Shown: one piece after another, positions 45,499-54,316 of the stretch
How the letters are laid out: each line of letters starts with the position of its first letter
How positions within the stretch are numbered: the first letter of the stretch is position 1
Assembly (NCBI GenBank): GCA_041395865.1
Contig: JAWKZQ010000016.1
Coordinates: forward strand, 1 to 54,316
Direction of reading: 5' to 3'
DNA length: 54,316 nucleotides
Origin: IMCC2047 sp041395865
Lineage (GTDB): Bacteria > Pseudomonadota > Gammaproteobacteria > Pseudomonadales > IMCC2047
Made by a program: the position numbers and the translations under genes
The notes under the pieces: model-generated
Seen by the model: the letters and a program-made list of their open reading frames with translations, nothing else
The model's database searches: none
What the model was told of the DNA's origin: nothing

Positions 45499-46710
45499 CT
45501 AGCGGTAATTCAGCCCCATCGCATCCCTGACACGCTCCAGTGTTTCGCGTGCCTGATCCCGTGCGGCATCGTTGCCATCGGCAATAATACTGCGTACCAG
45601 ATCGGGATTATTTTCGTACTCCTTGGCGCGCTCACGAATCGGACGCATCTCTTCAATAACCGCGTCGATCACAGGCTTTTTACACTCCAGGCAACCGATA
45701 CCGGCACTGCGACAGCCCTCCTGCACCCATTCCCGCGTTTCGCTGTCGGAATACACCTCATGCAACTGCCAAACCGGACACTTTGCAGGGTCTCCGGGAT
45801 CCGTCAGCCGGATACGTGCCGGGTCCGTCTGCATGGTACGAATCTTCTGTTCCACTGCTTCGGGCTCTTCACGCAGCGCAATGGTGTTGCCGTAGGACTT
45901 GGACATCTTCTGTCCATCCAGGCCAGGCATTTTCGACTCCGGTGTCAGCAAAGCCTGGGGTTCGGGCAGGATAACCTTGCCACCGCCCTCCAGGTAGCCG
46001 GCCAGGCGTTCGCGTTCATTGATGGAGATATTCTGCTGTTCGTTGAGCAGTGCACGGGCACGATCCAGCGCTTCCTGGTCGCCCTGTTCCTGAAACTGGT
46101 TTTTCAGCTGCTGATAGATCTTGGCCGCCTTCTTACCCATTTTCTTCATGGCTACCTCAGCCTGCTCCTCAAAGCCGGGGTCGCGTCCGTAGATATGATT
46201 GAAGCGACGTGCTACCTCGCGCGTCAGCTCCACATGGGAAACCTGGTCAGCGCCCACCGGCACATGTCCGGCCGAGTAGATCAGGATGTCAGCACTTTGC
46301 AACAAGGGGTATCCAAGGAAACCATAGGTTGCCAAATCACGCTCACGCAGCTTTTCCTGCTGGTCCTTGTAGCTGGGCACACGCTCCAGCCATGACAGCG
46401 GTGTCATCATGGACAGCAGCAAATGCAGTTCGGCATGCTCCGGCACGCGAGACTGAATGAAGCAGGTTGCTGAACCCGGGTTCACACCGGCAGCAAGCCA
46501 GTCAATGACCATATCCCAGACACTTTCCTCAATGATATGAGGGTCTTCGTAGTGTGTGGTCAGGGCATGCCAGTCGGCGACAAAAAAGAAACACTCGTAT
46601 TCGTGCTGCAGTTTTACCCAGTTCTTTAAAACGCCGTGATAATGCCCCAGGTGCAATTTCCCGGTGGGTCTCATACCGGAAAGTACCCGCTGTTCAGAAT
46701 TGACAGCCAA
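45499..46710 (-). CDS. trpS: Tryptophanyl-tRNA synthetase
   Basis: The product has 403 residues. The class I signatures are present: TGKLHLGHYHG (HIGH-type, about residues 16-26) and GQKMSKSYGN (KMSKS). PLLQSADILIYSAGHVPVGA is the Trp-binding region. It is longer than the common 330-residue form because of an insertion between the Rossmann fold and KMSKS (RALLNEQQNISINERERLAG region), as in pseudomonad-type enzymes, and has extra cysteines GIGCLECKKPV. The start is TTG 46710: no in-frame ATG is nearby and AGGAG lies six bases upstream. It heads the trpS-scpA-scpB transcript. Confidence 0.96.
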   Translation of the reverse strand: MAVNSEQRVLSGMRPTGKLHLGHYHGVLKNWVKLQHEYECFFFVADWHALTTHYEDPHIIEESVWDMVIDWLAAGVNPGSATCFIQSRVPEHAELHLLLSMMTPLSWLERVPSYKDQQEKLRERDLATYGFLGYPLLQSADILIYSAGHVPVGADQVSHVELTREVARRFNHIYGRDPGFEEQAEVAMKKMGKKAAKIYQQLKNQFQEQGDQEALDRARALLNEQQNISINERERLAGYLEGGGKVILPEPQALLTPESKMPGLDGQKMSKSYGNTIALREEPEAVEQKIRTMQTDPARIRLTDPGDPAKCPVWQLHEVYSDSETREWVQEGCRSAGIGCLECKKPVIDAVIEEMRPIRERAKEYENNPDLVRSIIADGNDAARDQARETLERVRDAMGLNYR

Positions 46711-46779
46711 ACCTAACTCCTAAAAATGAAATCGTAAAAAAGCCGCATTATAGCGGGCTTTAAAGGTAATGGTAATGGG

Positions 46780-47400
46780 CTATTGGAAGTCACTCACATC
46801 GCCCATACCGACACGCACCACCTCTGGCGCTTCATCCGTCAGGTTGATCACGCTGGTTGCCTCCATCCCGCAATAGCCACCATCAATAATCAGATCTACC
46901 TGGTGCTCCAGCGTGGCACGAATGTCATAGGGGTCCGTCATGGGATAAGCGTCGCCCGGCATAATCAGCGAAGTACTCATCAGGGGCTCGCCCAGCGTAT
47001 CCAGGAGCGCCTGGGTAATATTATGTTCCGGAAGCCGCAAACCGATCGTGCGGCGCTTGGGGTGCAGCAAACGCCGCGGCACTTCACTGGTCGCATTAAG
47101 GATAAAGGTATAGGCGCCCGGCGTGTGGGCTTTCAAAAGACGATAGGTTGTATTGTCCACCTTGGCATAGGTAGCAACCTCGGAAAGATCGCTGCACACC
47201 AGGGTAAAATTGTGTTTGTCATCGAGCTTTCGAATCTGGCGGATACGATCAACGGCTTTTTTATCCCCAATGTGACAACCCAATGCATAGGCGCAATCCG
47301 TCGGGTAAACAATCACTCCGCCTTTGTTAATAATTTCCACGGCCTGTTTGATCAGGCGTTGTTGTGGGTTGTCCGGATGAATCTGAAAAAACTGGCTCAT
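46780..47400 (-). CDS. yciO: YciO-type Sua5/YrdC family protein
   Basis: The product has 206 residues, exactly the usual YciO length. AVEIINKGGVIVYPTDCAYA (nucleotide/threonine pocket), HNFTLVCSDLSEV, PGAYTFILNAT, and KRRTIGLRLPEH, then TSLIMPGD, follow the YrdC fold. It is a homologue of the threonylcarbamoyl-AMP synthase that acts in t6A tRNA modification; YciO itself lacks the KRSN-type substitution pattern of YrdC and its role is unclear. It is 34 bp downstream of the PHP gene, probably co-transcribed with it. Confidence 0.9.
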   Translation of the reverse strand: MSQFFQIHPDNPQQRLIKQAVEIINKGGVIVYPTDCAYALGCHIGDKKAVDRIRQIRKLDDKHNFTLVCSDLSEVATYAKVDNTTYRLLKAHTPGAYTFILNATSEVPRRLLHPKRRTIGLRLPEHNITQALLDTLGEPLMSTSLIMPGDAYPMTDPYDIRATLEHQVDLIIDGGYCGMEATSVINLTDEAPEVVRVGMGDVSDFQ

Positions 47401-47434
47401 GACATAACTTCTTTATTATTTAAATATCAATAAA

Positions 47435-48262
47435 TTACGACCACAATCTCCAAACAGGATTACAGTCTCCAGGCAGTGAATCAAATTGCCCAAGATCACA
47501 CCACCGGTTATTGGGATGATGAAAGTCACTGCCGCAGGAGGCATAAAGACCGAATTCACTGCACAGGCGAGAAAAGTGGCCGGTCACATCCCGGTTTTGC
47601 GAACCGGAAACCACCTCCATGGCATCCCCGCCCGCCTCTTTAAAACAGCCCAACAGACGCTTTAACTTCAACCCGGTAAGTTTGTATTTATCCGGGTGAG
47701 CCAAAACCGCATAACCGCCTGATTGATGAATCCAGCTTACCACCGTTTCAAGCGCTGGCCATTGGCTTTTCACATCGCCGATTTTGCCAGCCCCCAGGTA
47801 TTTATCAAAGGCTGTCGTGATATCGGCGACATACCCCGCCTCAACCATATAACGGGCAAAGTGAGGGCGACCAATCTGGCTTTTTCCTGCGATCTCCTTT
47901 GCGCCTTCATAACAGCCCTGAAAACCTTTTTTTGCCAATCGCTGACCAATCACTTCCGCCCGCTGCTCACGCTTGAGCGCTTGCGCTTCCAGCGTTTCCA
48001 GCAAAGCGCCGTTTTGGGAATCAATGGCCAGCCCCACCACATGAATGCCGATACCGCTCCATTGGCTGGATAACTCAATACCCTCCACAAACTGCACACC
48101 CAGCGCCTCAGCCGCCGCCTTCGCCTCTGCTAAGCCGGCAACCGTATCGTGATCGGTCAAAGCCAGCATCTCAACGCCATTTTCGTGAGCGCGCTGCACA
48201 ACCTCCGCCGGCGGCAAGGCGCCATCAGAGGCCAGGCTGTGGCAATGTAAGTCGGCTTTCAT
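47435..48262 (-). CDS. rnm: PHP-domain phosphoesterase, RNase AM / YciV-like
   Basis: The product is about 275 residues from ATG 48262 (MKADLHCHSLASDG); the frame extends upstream to 48352 but those codons are not conserved-looking. DLHCHSLASDG, LALTDHDT and the later YAVLAHPDKY and CGSDFHHP supply the His/Asp metal ligands of PHP enzymes. YciV/RNase AM acts as 5'-3' exonuclease on RNA fragments and as 3',5'-nucleotide phosphatase. It is placed next to yciO, as in many gammaproteobacteria, and divergent from the cysteine synthase gene. No strong Shine-Dalgarno was seen. Confidence 0.87.
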   Translation of the reverse strand: MKADLHCHSLASDGALPPAEVVQRAHENGVEMLALTDHDTVAGLAEAKAAAEALGVQFVEGIELSSQWSGIGIHVVGLAIDSQNGALLETLEAQALKREQRAEVIGQRLAKKGFQGCYEGAKEIAGKSQIGRPHFARYMVEAGYVADITTAFDKYLGAGKIGDVKSQWPALETVVSWIHQSGGYAVLAHPDKYKLTGLKLKRLLGCFKEAGGDAMEVVSGSQNRDVTGHFSRLCSEFGLYASCGSDFHHPNNRWCDLGQFDSLPGDCNPVWRLWS

Positions 48263-48452
48263 ATCAATCAAGGCACCGTTGAAGGAAGGCGTTAAGAGTA
48301 ACACCTTAACCCTCGACCAGCTAACACAAGATACCGCAAAGTCAGCCGTCAAAACCTCAACTACTGAAACGGGAAAAACTTTGGCGTATTATCCACAGAT
48401 AGACTTTTATTCTGACCGGAGCCTGTTGGCAGGCTCTCATAAGGAGCACCCC

Positions 48453-49496
48453 ATGAGCAAACCCTTTGACAACATACTGGGCACAGTGGGCAACACCCCA
48501 GTGGTCAAAATCAACCGACTGGCGCCCGAGCACGTCAATCTATACGTCAAAATCGAAGCGTTTAATCCCATGGGTTCGGTAAAAGACCGCCTTGCGCTGG
48601 GCATTATTGAAGACGCCGAGCGCCGTGGCACCCTTAAACCCGGCCAAACCGTTGTTGAAGCCACCAGCGGCAACACCGGCATCGGCCTGGCGATGGTTTG
48701 CGCCCAGAAAGGTTATCCGCTTGTTGTTACTATGGCGGAAAGCTTTAGTGTCGAACGCCGCCGCCTGATGCGTTTTTTAGGCGCCAAAGTCGTACTCACC
48801 CCCGCACCGCAAAAAGGCAGCGGCATGCTGGCCAAAGCCGTCGAATTAGCCAAGGAACACGGCTGGTTCCTGGCCCGCCAGTTTGAAAACGAAGCCAATG
48901 CCGACATGCACTCCAACACCACCGCACCGGAAATCCTTGCGGCCTTCCCTAACGGTTCCCTGGACTACTGGGTCACCGGTTACGGCACCGGCGGCACCCT
49001 CAAGGGCGTCTCCCGTGTCATGCGCAAGGAAAGCCCCAATACCAAGGTGATTGTGTGCGAACCGGCTGCGGCTCCGCTGCTCGACAGTGGTGTCGAGCAG
49101 CCCCACAATGACGCGGGCGAGCCCACCAGCCATCCCAGTTTTACTCCCCACCCGATGCAAGGCTGGACACCGGATTTTATTTCCAAGCTGACCGACGATG
49201 CCGTCCACCAGCACCTGATCGACCAGGTACTCACGATTGAAGGGCCCGACAGCCTGAAATACTCTCGCGAACTGGCACAAAAAGAAGGCATTTTTGTCGG
49301 TATTTCCGCCGGCGCCACCTTTGCCGGCGCGCTCAAGGTCTGCGAATCGGCCCCGGCAGGCAGCAACATCCTTTGCATGTTGCCCGACACGGGCGAACGC
49401 TACCTGTCTACGCCATTATTTGAAAATATTCCGGCCGAAATGACGGATGAGGAAATTGCCCTTTCCAAATCCACGCCAGGCTACCAATTTGATTGA
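48453..49496 (+). CDS. PLP-dependent cysteine synthase
   Basis: The product is about 347 residues from ATG 48453, which follows AAGGAG; an in-frame codon at 48279 is an unlikely start. The fold type II PLP features are clear: MGSVKDRLAL with the PLP lysine, VEATSGNTGIGLAMV, VTGYGTGGTLKGVSRVMR phosphate loop, GISAGATFAGALKV, and the final LPDTGERYLSTPLF. It makes cysteine from O-acetylserine and sulfide. It is somewhat longer than typical CysK/CysM because of the C-terminal tail (AEMTDEEIALSKSTPGYQFD); CysK versus CysM is not settled. Confidence 0.92.
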   Translation: MSKPFDNILGTVGNTPVVKINRLAPEHVNLYVKIEAFNPMGSVKDRLALGIIEDAERRGTLKPGQTVVEATSGNTGIGLAMVCAQKGYPLVVTMAESFSVERRRLMRFLGAKVVLTPAPQKGSGMLAKAVELAKEHGWFLARQFENEANADMHSNTTAPEILAAFPNGSLDYWVTGYGTGGTLKGVSRVMRKESPNTKVIVCEPAAAPLLDSGVEQPHNDAGEPTSHPSFTPHPMQGWTPDFISKLTDDAVHQHLIDQVLTIEGPDSLKYSRELAQKEGIFVGISAGATFAGALKVCESAPAGSNILCMLPDTGERYLSTPLFENIPAEMTDEEIALSKSTPGYQFD

Positions 49497-49515
49497 TCGG
49501 CAGAGGGCCTGAACA

Positions 49516-50089
49516 ATGACCCCGTTTAATAAGCGCCCGGCCCGCAGAGGGGACTGTGCCGCTATCGCGCAACTCTACAGCATTGCTTCCGATGGCGTCG
49601 CAGACTACATTTGGACCCAGCTGGCCGAGTCCGGCGAGGATATTTTCGAAGTCGGCCGCAAGCGCTACGAACGGGAAGGGACCGCCTTCAGCTACCAGAA
49701 CTGCACCATCGTTGAAAAGAACGGGGAAGTGGTTGGTATGCTGGTTGCTTTCCCGATGTTTAGCGACCCCAGTGAGCAGGAAACCGATCCCGTACTGGCG
49801 CCCTACAGCAAGCTAGAGGAAGACAATAGCTACTATATTTGCGGGGTAGCACTTTTCCCGGCGTATCGCGGCCTGGGATTAGGCCACCAGCTGATGGCGC
49901 TGGCGGAACAACAGGCTCGGGACAGGGGCTTTGAAAAGCTCAGCCTAATTGTCTTTGAGGAAAACAGCGGTGCCAAACGCCTCTATGGAAAAGCTTGGCT
50001 ACCATGAAGTGGGGCGCGAAGCCGTTTACCCCCATCCGTTAATTCACTTTAAGGGCGATGCGATTCTGATGGTCAAAATGATTAAATAA
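49516..50089 (+). pseudogene. GNAT acetyltransferase with a +1 frameshift near the C-terminus
   Basis: It starts at ATG 49516, 19 bp after the cysteine synthase gene. RPARRGDCAAIAQLYSIASD, then YICGVALFPAYRGLGLGHQL (acetyl-CoA loop) and LSLIVFEENSGAKRLY are standard GNAT motifs. After Tyr the frame runs into a premature TGA at 50005-50007. Removing one base within 49987-49992 restores EKLGYHEVGREAVYPHPLIH and then a stop at 50087-50089, the normal end of such proteins. The break is a single inserted base in TATGGAAAAG: mutation or sequencing error. The substrate is unknown. Confidence 0.87.
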
Positions 50090-50167
50090 TGCCACCGCAT
50101 CACAGTGAAGCTTGCCTGCTCAGCGGTTTTATGTATCCTGTTGTTGTACTCAACCGGAGAAAGTCAC

Positions 50168-50365
50168 ATGCTGAAGTTCCACGTTGACCTGCACACCATC
50201 AATCCTGAGGACGGCTCCCAGGATGTCAAATTCCACACCATTGTTAATGCCGAAACAGTTGAAGGCGCGCAACAGGAAGCGTTGGCCGTCATGAAAAAAG
50301 AGCAGCCGGCGCTTAACCCCAAACCCGATTGGGAGTGGTCTATTTACGAGTTCCCGCTCGGTTAG
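50168..50365 (+). CDS. Uncharacterised 65-residue protein
   Basis: ATG 50168 with CGGAGAAAG upstream; an in-frame start at 50105 has no such site. The small acidic cytoplasmic product contains FHVDLHTINPEDGSQDVKFH, AETVEGAQQEALAVMKKEQ and an aromatic end WEWSIYEFPLG. It has regular beta-alpha-beta character but no family I recognise. It lies between the GNAT gene and an interrupted frame. Confidence 0.6.
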   Translation: MLKFHVDLHTINPEDGSQDVKFHTIVNAETVEGAQQEALAVMKKEQPALNPKPDWEWSIYEFPLG

Positions 50366-50426
50366 GCCGAAACTCTAGGCTGGCGCCCTCTTTACTTGCC
50401 ACCCTTGTGGTTTACAGCAAACTTGA

Positions 50427-50774
50427 AACCAAGCATACAGTGGAAAGGGTTGCTATGCCGGGCTCTACAAAGGTCAAAAAAGCATCCGGAATTTCCCTGA
50501 GAGTTTCATCCGCTCTCTGGTCATAGGGGAGTTTCAGGATGATTTTCCATGAAGCGGATTTCCCCAAGGATTGTTTCGCGACCTTCCCAACAGTAACGCC
50601 CCAGTTCGTTACCTGCGCAAGGATAGGCAAGGCAACATGGTTGATACGATCACACCTCCGGAAACGGATGCCAACGGCGTTAGCAGACCTATTTCTCAGA
50701 TTGCTCAATCTGTTGCCGACACTGACCGCTGGGAGGAAGACCGTTGCCATAAAATAAAAAAGGCGGTGCAATAA
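50427..50774 (+). pseudogene. Interrupted ORF ending at a terminator (single in-frame TGA)
   Basis: One frame runs from 50427 to TAA 50772-50774 with only one stop, TGA at 50550-50552. The first part reads YAGLYKGQKSIRNFPESFIR; the second reads APVRYLRKDRQGNMVDTITP, then WEEDRCHKIKKAVQ. The final stop abuts a strong terminator at 50773, which argues that a real gene ends here. The first part has no start codon. A short product from ATG 50637 with AAGG upstream (45 residues) is possible. No family recognised. A remnant is the simplest reading. The 570-bp stretch 50366-50940 holds nothing else apparent. Confidence 0.35.
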
Positions 50775-50808
50775 AAAAGGCATTTCCACAATGGGAAATG
50801 CCTTTTTT
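50773..50808 (+). terminator. Strong rho-independent terminator
   Basis: AAAAAAGGCATTTCC, loop, GGAAATG CCTTTTTT: A-tract, GC-containing stem and T-tract (50773-50787 with 50794-50808). It can act in both directions. Confidence 0.93.
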
Positions 50809-50943
50809 CATCGGGCAAAACACCCTGATCATCAGCAACCAAACCACGACTAAACAAGCGGAAGCCGTGCTGACTTAACGCCCTACTTTCTTATAAACCG
50901 ATACGGTTTTTCCAGCGTCATGCTGAGTGAAATCAAGTTAGCT

Positions 50944-51228
50944 TCAACCCGCGTCACAGCCTTCACCCCACTGAGCGGCATAGGCTTCAGTGTGAGATAA
51001 GGCGGTCAATGTGGCCTCATTTTCGTCAAGCCGGGTTACGGCTTGACGAGCTATTTCGTTAAGCCCCTCTCCGCCCCGGTGGAGATGCCAAATAATACGT
51101 GCTTTCATGGGACGCGCCCAAAACCGAATAATGTGGTTCAGTACCGCTTCAGGGTCAGTACCGCCACCGGCATTATCGGCGATTTGGTTGATCATTTTGA
51201 TCAAATGGTTCAATTGGTCGTTACTCAT
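50944..51228 (-). CDS. fdsD: Formate dehydrogenase delta subunit FdsD
   Basis: The product has 94 residues. LIKMINQIADNAG, AVLNHIIRFWARPMKARIIW (about residues 28-47) and GLNEIARQAVTRL are typical of the small FdsD subunit, encoded last in operons of NAD-dependent molybdenum formate dehydrogenases. Its exact role is not known beyond being required for activity. It is 6 bp after fdhD, so in the same transcript. Confidence 0.88.
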   Translation of the reverse strand: MSNDQLNHLIKMINQIADNAGGGTDPEAVLNHIIRFWARPMKARIIWHLHRGGEGLNEIARQAVTRLDENEATLTALSHTEAYAAQWGEGCDAG

Positions 51229-51234
51229 GATTGC

Positions 51235-52152
51235 CTAATTACTCCTCATTGTTTGTACCTTGCCCTGCCCTCGGCGGGCAGCGCTCGCCGACGCATCGCA
51301 ATAGACCACATGGCGTTGTGTGCGTGTAAAGCCAACCAGGCTTAACCCGGCTGACTCAGCAAGACGAATGGCTAATGCAGTAGGTGCCGACACCGCCACC
51401 AGCAGCGGAATCCCGGCGGCACAGGTTTTCTGCACCATTTCATAACTGGCGCGACTGGTCACCAGCACAAAGCCATCCTTCGCATCCAGTCCAGAAACCT
51501 GTAATGCGCCAATCAATTTATCCAGCGCATTGTGTCTGCCGACATCTTCACGCAGCAGGATAATTTCACCCTTGCTATCGCACCAGGCGGCACCGTGCGC
51601 CGCACCCGTCAATTTACGTAACTGCTGGCGGTCAGCGATTTGTGCTGCCGCCCGCTGAACCGCCTGGTGGTTGATTCGTTCAATCAGCGGAACGGCACGG
51701 GCGGGTCGAATAGCCTGTTGCAGGGACTCCGCGCCACACAACCCACAACCCGTTCGCCCGGTCAGGTTCCGGCGTTGCTGCTTGAGTTGCGTCAGTCGCT
51801 GCGAAGCAATCGTCATAGCAACCTCGATACCGTCACAGTGATGCTTGATCTCGATATCGTAAAGCTCCTCCGCAAGATGCAAAATGCCTTCACTGAGACT
51901 GAAACCCAGCGCAAAATCCTCTAGGTCACTGGGCGAAGCCATCATGACCACATGGGAGATGCCGTTATAACTCAACGCAACCGCCACCTCTTCAGCCACT
52001 TCGTCACTGGTATAAGCCACTTCGCCCTCGTGCCAGCGCTGCATAGGCAGCTTTGCCGAGCACGCCAGGAAAGGCTGAGGTGAGGAAACAAGCGAATGCT
52101 CGCCTGTTTCCTGCTCCTTCGTATCCAGCGGCAAGCCGGGGATATGGAGCAT
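51235..52152 (-). CDS. fdhD: Formate dehydrogenase sulfurtransferase FdhD
   Basis: The product has 305 residues. VMASPSDLEDFALGFSLSEG (about 88-107), the Cys motif TGCGLCGAESL (about 132-142; the CxxC that receives sulfur from IscS), REDVGRHNALDKLIGAL and SRASYEMVQKTCAAGIPLLV are clear. FdhD transfers sulfur to the molybdenum cofactor of formate dehydrogenase. ATG at 52152 overlaps the fdsA stop by one base (TAATG), so it is translationally coupled. Confidence 0.95.
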   Translation of the reverse strand: MLHIPGLPLDTKEQETGEHSLVSSPQPFLACSAKLPMQRWHEGEVAYTSDEVAEEVAVALSYNGISHVVMMASPSDLEDFALGFSLSEGILHLAEELYDIEIKHHCDGIEVAMTIASQRLTQLKQQRRNLTGRTGCGLCGAESLQQAIRPARAVPLIERINHQAVQRAAAQIADRQQLRKLTGAAHGAAWCDSKGEIILLREDVGRHNALDKLIGALQVSGLDAKDGFVLVTSRASYEMVQKTCAAGIPLLVAVSAPTALAIRLAESAGLSLVGFTRTQRHVVYCDASASAARRGQGKVQTMRSN

Positions 52153-54316
52153 TACTTCACCCCCGCCGGGCTTTCTGGGCTGCGTTTGGCCTGAGCGACA
52201 AAATCAAGTTGCTGCTCGGTAAATTTCTCGAAGCGTTGCTGCCAGCTCGACGGGTTGCTGACCTTCGTCACCTGAACGGCCGTCACCTTGTATTCCGGAC
52301 AGTTGGTGGCCCAGTCCGAGTTGTCGGTGGTAATCACGTTGGCCCCACTGCCCGGGTGGTGGAAGGTGGTATACACCACACCCGGCTGCATGCGCGCCGA
52401 AACTTTCGCACGCATCACAGTATCACCGGCCCGGCTCTGTACACCCAGCCAATCGCCATCCTTGATGCCCCGTTCCTGCGCATCATGCGGATGCACTTCC
52501 AGCACATCTTCATCGTGCCAGGCGACATTGTCGGTGCGACGCGTCTGGGCACCTACGTTGTACTGGGACAGGATACGACCGGTAGTCAACAACAGTGGGA
52601 ACTTGCGATTTGAACGCTCATCCGTCGCCACGTATTCAGTGACACTGAACTTGCCCTTACCAATCGGGAAGTCCTCAATGTGCATGATCGGCGTACCCTG
52701 TGGAGTCCCGTCATTACAAGGCCATTGAATGCTGCCCAGCGCTTCAAGGCGCTCATAATGACCCCCTGTGAAGGTTGGTGTTAACAGTACAATTTCATCC
52801 ATAATTTCCGATGGGTGCAGGTAATTCATTTGTGGCCAAGGCATTGGACAGTCCCATGGTCACTTCCCAGTCCTCTTTACCAGGCAGCGGCGACATCACC
52901 TTGCGTACCCGGTTAATACGGCGCTCTGCATTGGTGAAAGTCCCGTTTTTCTCCAGGAAAGTGGTTCCCGGCAACAGCACATGGGCAAATTTAGCCGTTT
53001 CGTTAAGGAAGATATCCTGAACGATGAGGCACTCCAGCGAGCGCAGTGCAGCTTCCACATGCTGGGTATTGGGATCAGACTGGGCGATATCTTCGCCCTG
53101 GCAATACAGGCCTTTAAAGGTGCCGTCGATCGCCGCGTCGAACATATTCGGAATGCGCAGACCCGGCTCATTGTCGATACTAACGCCCCACTCCGCCTCG
53201 AATTTTTCACGCAGATGGTCATCGGCGACATGCTGGTAGCCCGGCAGCTCATGAGGGAAAGAGCCCATATCACAGGAACCCTGTACGTTATTCTGCCCAC
53301 GTAGCGGGTTCACACCCACCCCTTCTCGACCGATATTGCCGGTGGCCATGGCCAGGTTGGCGATACCCATCACCATGCTGGAGCCCTGGCTGTGCTCGGT
53401 AACGCCCAGGCCGTAGTAAATCGCCCCGTTGCCTGCCTCGGCGTAAACTCTCGCCGCCTGGCGCACCAACTCGGCAGGAATGCCGGTAATGGCTTCCATA
53501 TTTTCAGGTGAGTGGCGTTCTTCGCTGATAAACTCGCGCCATTCGTTAAACGCATCGCTGTCACAGCGCTGGCCGATAAAGCCCTGGTCCTCCAGGCCTT
53601 CTGTCATCACAACATGCGCCAATGCGTTAATCACGGCGACATTGGTACCCGGACGCAACTGGAGGTGATAGGCCTCTTCCAGGTGCGGCGTTTTCAGCAG
53701 GTCAATATGGCGCGGATCGACCACAATCAGCTTAGCGCCCTGGCGCAGGCGACGACGCATCAGGGAACCGAATACCGGGTGTGCATCGGTCGGGTTAGCA
53801 CCGATTACCATAATCACATCGGCTTTCATCACCGAGTCGAAGGTCTGGGTTCCAGCCGATTCGCCCAAGGTCGTTTTCAGGCCATAACCGGTCGGCGAGT
53901 GGCAAACCCGCGCGCAGGTATCCGTGTTGTTGTTGCCGAAGGCCGCACGTATCAGCTTCTGCACCAGATAGGTTTCTTCGTTCGTGCAACGTGAGGACGT
54001 AATACCGCCGACGCTTTCACGCCCGTATTTTTCCTGGATTCCCTTGATCTTCTTGGCGGCGAATTCAAAAGCCTCTTCGAAGCTCACAGCTCGCCAGGGC
54101 TGGTCAATGCTGTCGCGGATCATCGGTTCGGTAATGCGATCCTTGTGGGTGGCATAACCGAATGCAAAACGTCCCTTAATACAGGAGTGGCCACGGTTGG
54201 CTTGCCCATCTTTGTAGGGCACCATGCGCACCACCTCTTCGCCCTTCATTTCAGCCTTGAAGGAACAGCCCACACCGCAGTACGCACAGGTGGTCACAAT
54301 GCTGTGCTCAGGCTGC
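52152..54316 (-). pseudogene. fdsA: Formate dehydrogenase alpha subunit, frameshifted and cut by right edge
   Basis: The frame is open to the right edge. Visible from there: the [4Fe-4S] site TTCAYCGVGCSFK, then the next cluster Cys in HSCIKGRFAFGYAT, CARVCHSPTGYGLK (molybdenum ligand region; Cys or Sec position as Cys), MGIANLAMATGNIGREGVGV, NPLRGQNNVQGSCDMG, and VLLPGTTFLEKNGTFTNAER. After MGLSNAL the frame runs into a stop at 52795. The rest, starting MNYLHPSEIMDEI and ending AGVK at 52152, continues in another frame. The break lies within 52830-52836. It oxidises formate to CO2 for NADH production with FdsB/FdsG, presumably right of the window together with the N-terminal [2Fe-2S] domain. 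Whether the break is real is uncertain. Confidence 0.9.

Noticed and set aside
45760..46395. 211-codon ORF antisense to trpS
   Set aside because: Shadow frame; trpS motifs on the minus strand are unambiguous.
50412..50789. 125-codon minus-strand ORF
   Set aside because: It begins inside a terminator hairpin, has no ribosome site, and is antisense to the more plausible interrupted frame.

Overview
The window looks like a chromosomal segment of a heterotrophic gammaproteobacterium. It has ubiquinone-type electron transport, a type I-F CRISPR repeat, a 1.6 kDa-residue NAD-glutamate dehydrogenase, DUF2835 and DUF3144 proteins, a PA2778/PA2779-type pair and a pseudomonad-like trpS/scpA/scpB/yciO cluster. 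I cannot name the genus. Base composition is moderately GC-rich and the gene order is mostly housekeeping and catabolic.

Layout. (1) 1-5004: the leader-distal part of a very large, strictly periodic type I-F CRISPR array (83 spacers visible, each 32 nt). The leader and cas genes would lie left of the window. (2) 5016-16450: an orphan ORF convergent with the array, an outer-membrane-type protein, a sodium:solute symporter with a methyltransferase, a YbaK-type tRNA deacylase, TrhP (tRNA hydroxylation), a DUF3144 protein, UbiM, 5-formyl-THF cyclo-ligase with NnrS, a DGC zinc-binding protein and PyrD. The NnrS/DGC divergent promoter carries a perfect FNR/Anr-type box and a second related palindrome. 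(3) 16228-27833: NAD-GDH with DUF2835, divergent from a co-directional cassette of 5-oxoprolinase, UbiA-type prenyltransferase, BASS transporter and an unusual MerR+XRE+cupin regulator. All of this points to glutamate/pyroglutamate metabolism. (4) 28029-37770: a TonB-dependent receptor, two uncharacterised proteins, a divergent FAD oxidase / aldehyde dehydrogenase pair, a small conserved protein, two tandem stand-alone proteins resembling only the N-terminal part of IS110-family transposases, and a probably highly expressed class V aminotransferase with a long structured leader. (5) 37855-42236: rimB-rimK-deacylase operon, a DUF4156 lipoprotein and the PA2779/PA2778 pair. (6) 42575-54316: nhaA broken by five single-base indels, scpB-scpA-trpS, yciO, PHP phosphoesterase, cysteine synthase, a frameshifted GNAT acetyltransferase, a small protein, an ORF interrupted by TGA, and the end of an NAD-dependent formate dehydrogenase operon (fdsA frameshifted and running off the right edge, fdhD, fdsD).

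The most distinctive signals are: the array itself, with two spacers that overlap on opposite strands by 16 nt, a repeat mutated at the Cas6f cleavage nucleotide and a compensated terminal repeat; the twin IS110-like mini-proteins; the double-HTH cupin regulator; the NnrS/DGC promoter; and the concentration of frame-breaking lesions in the last 12 kb, which may reflect sequence quality rather than biology. No tRNA or rRNA gene and no complete insertion sequence was recognised. Family assignments come from reading motifs by eye; no database search was run.
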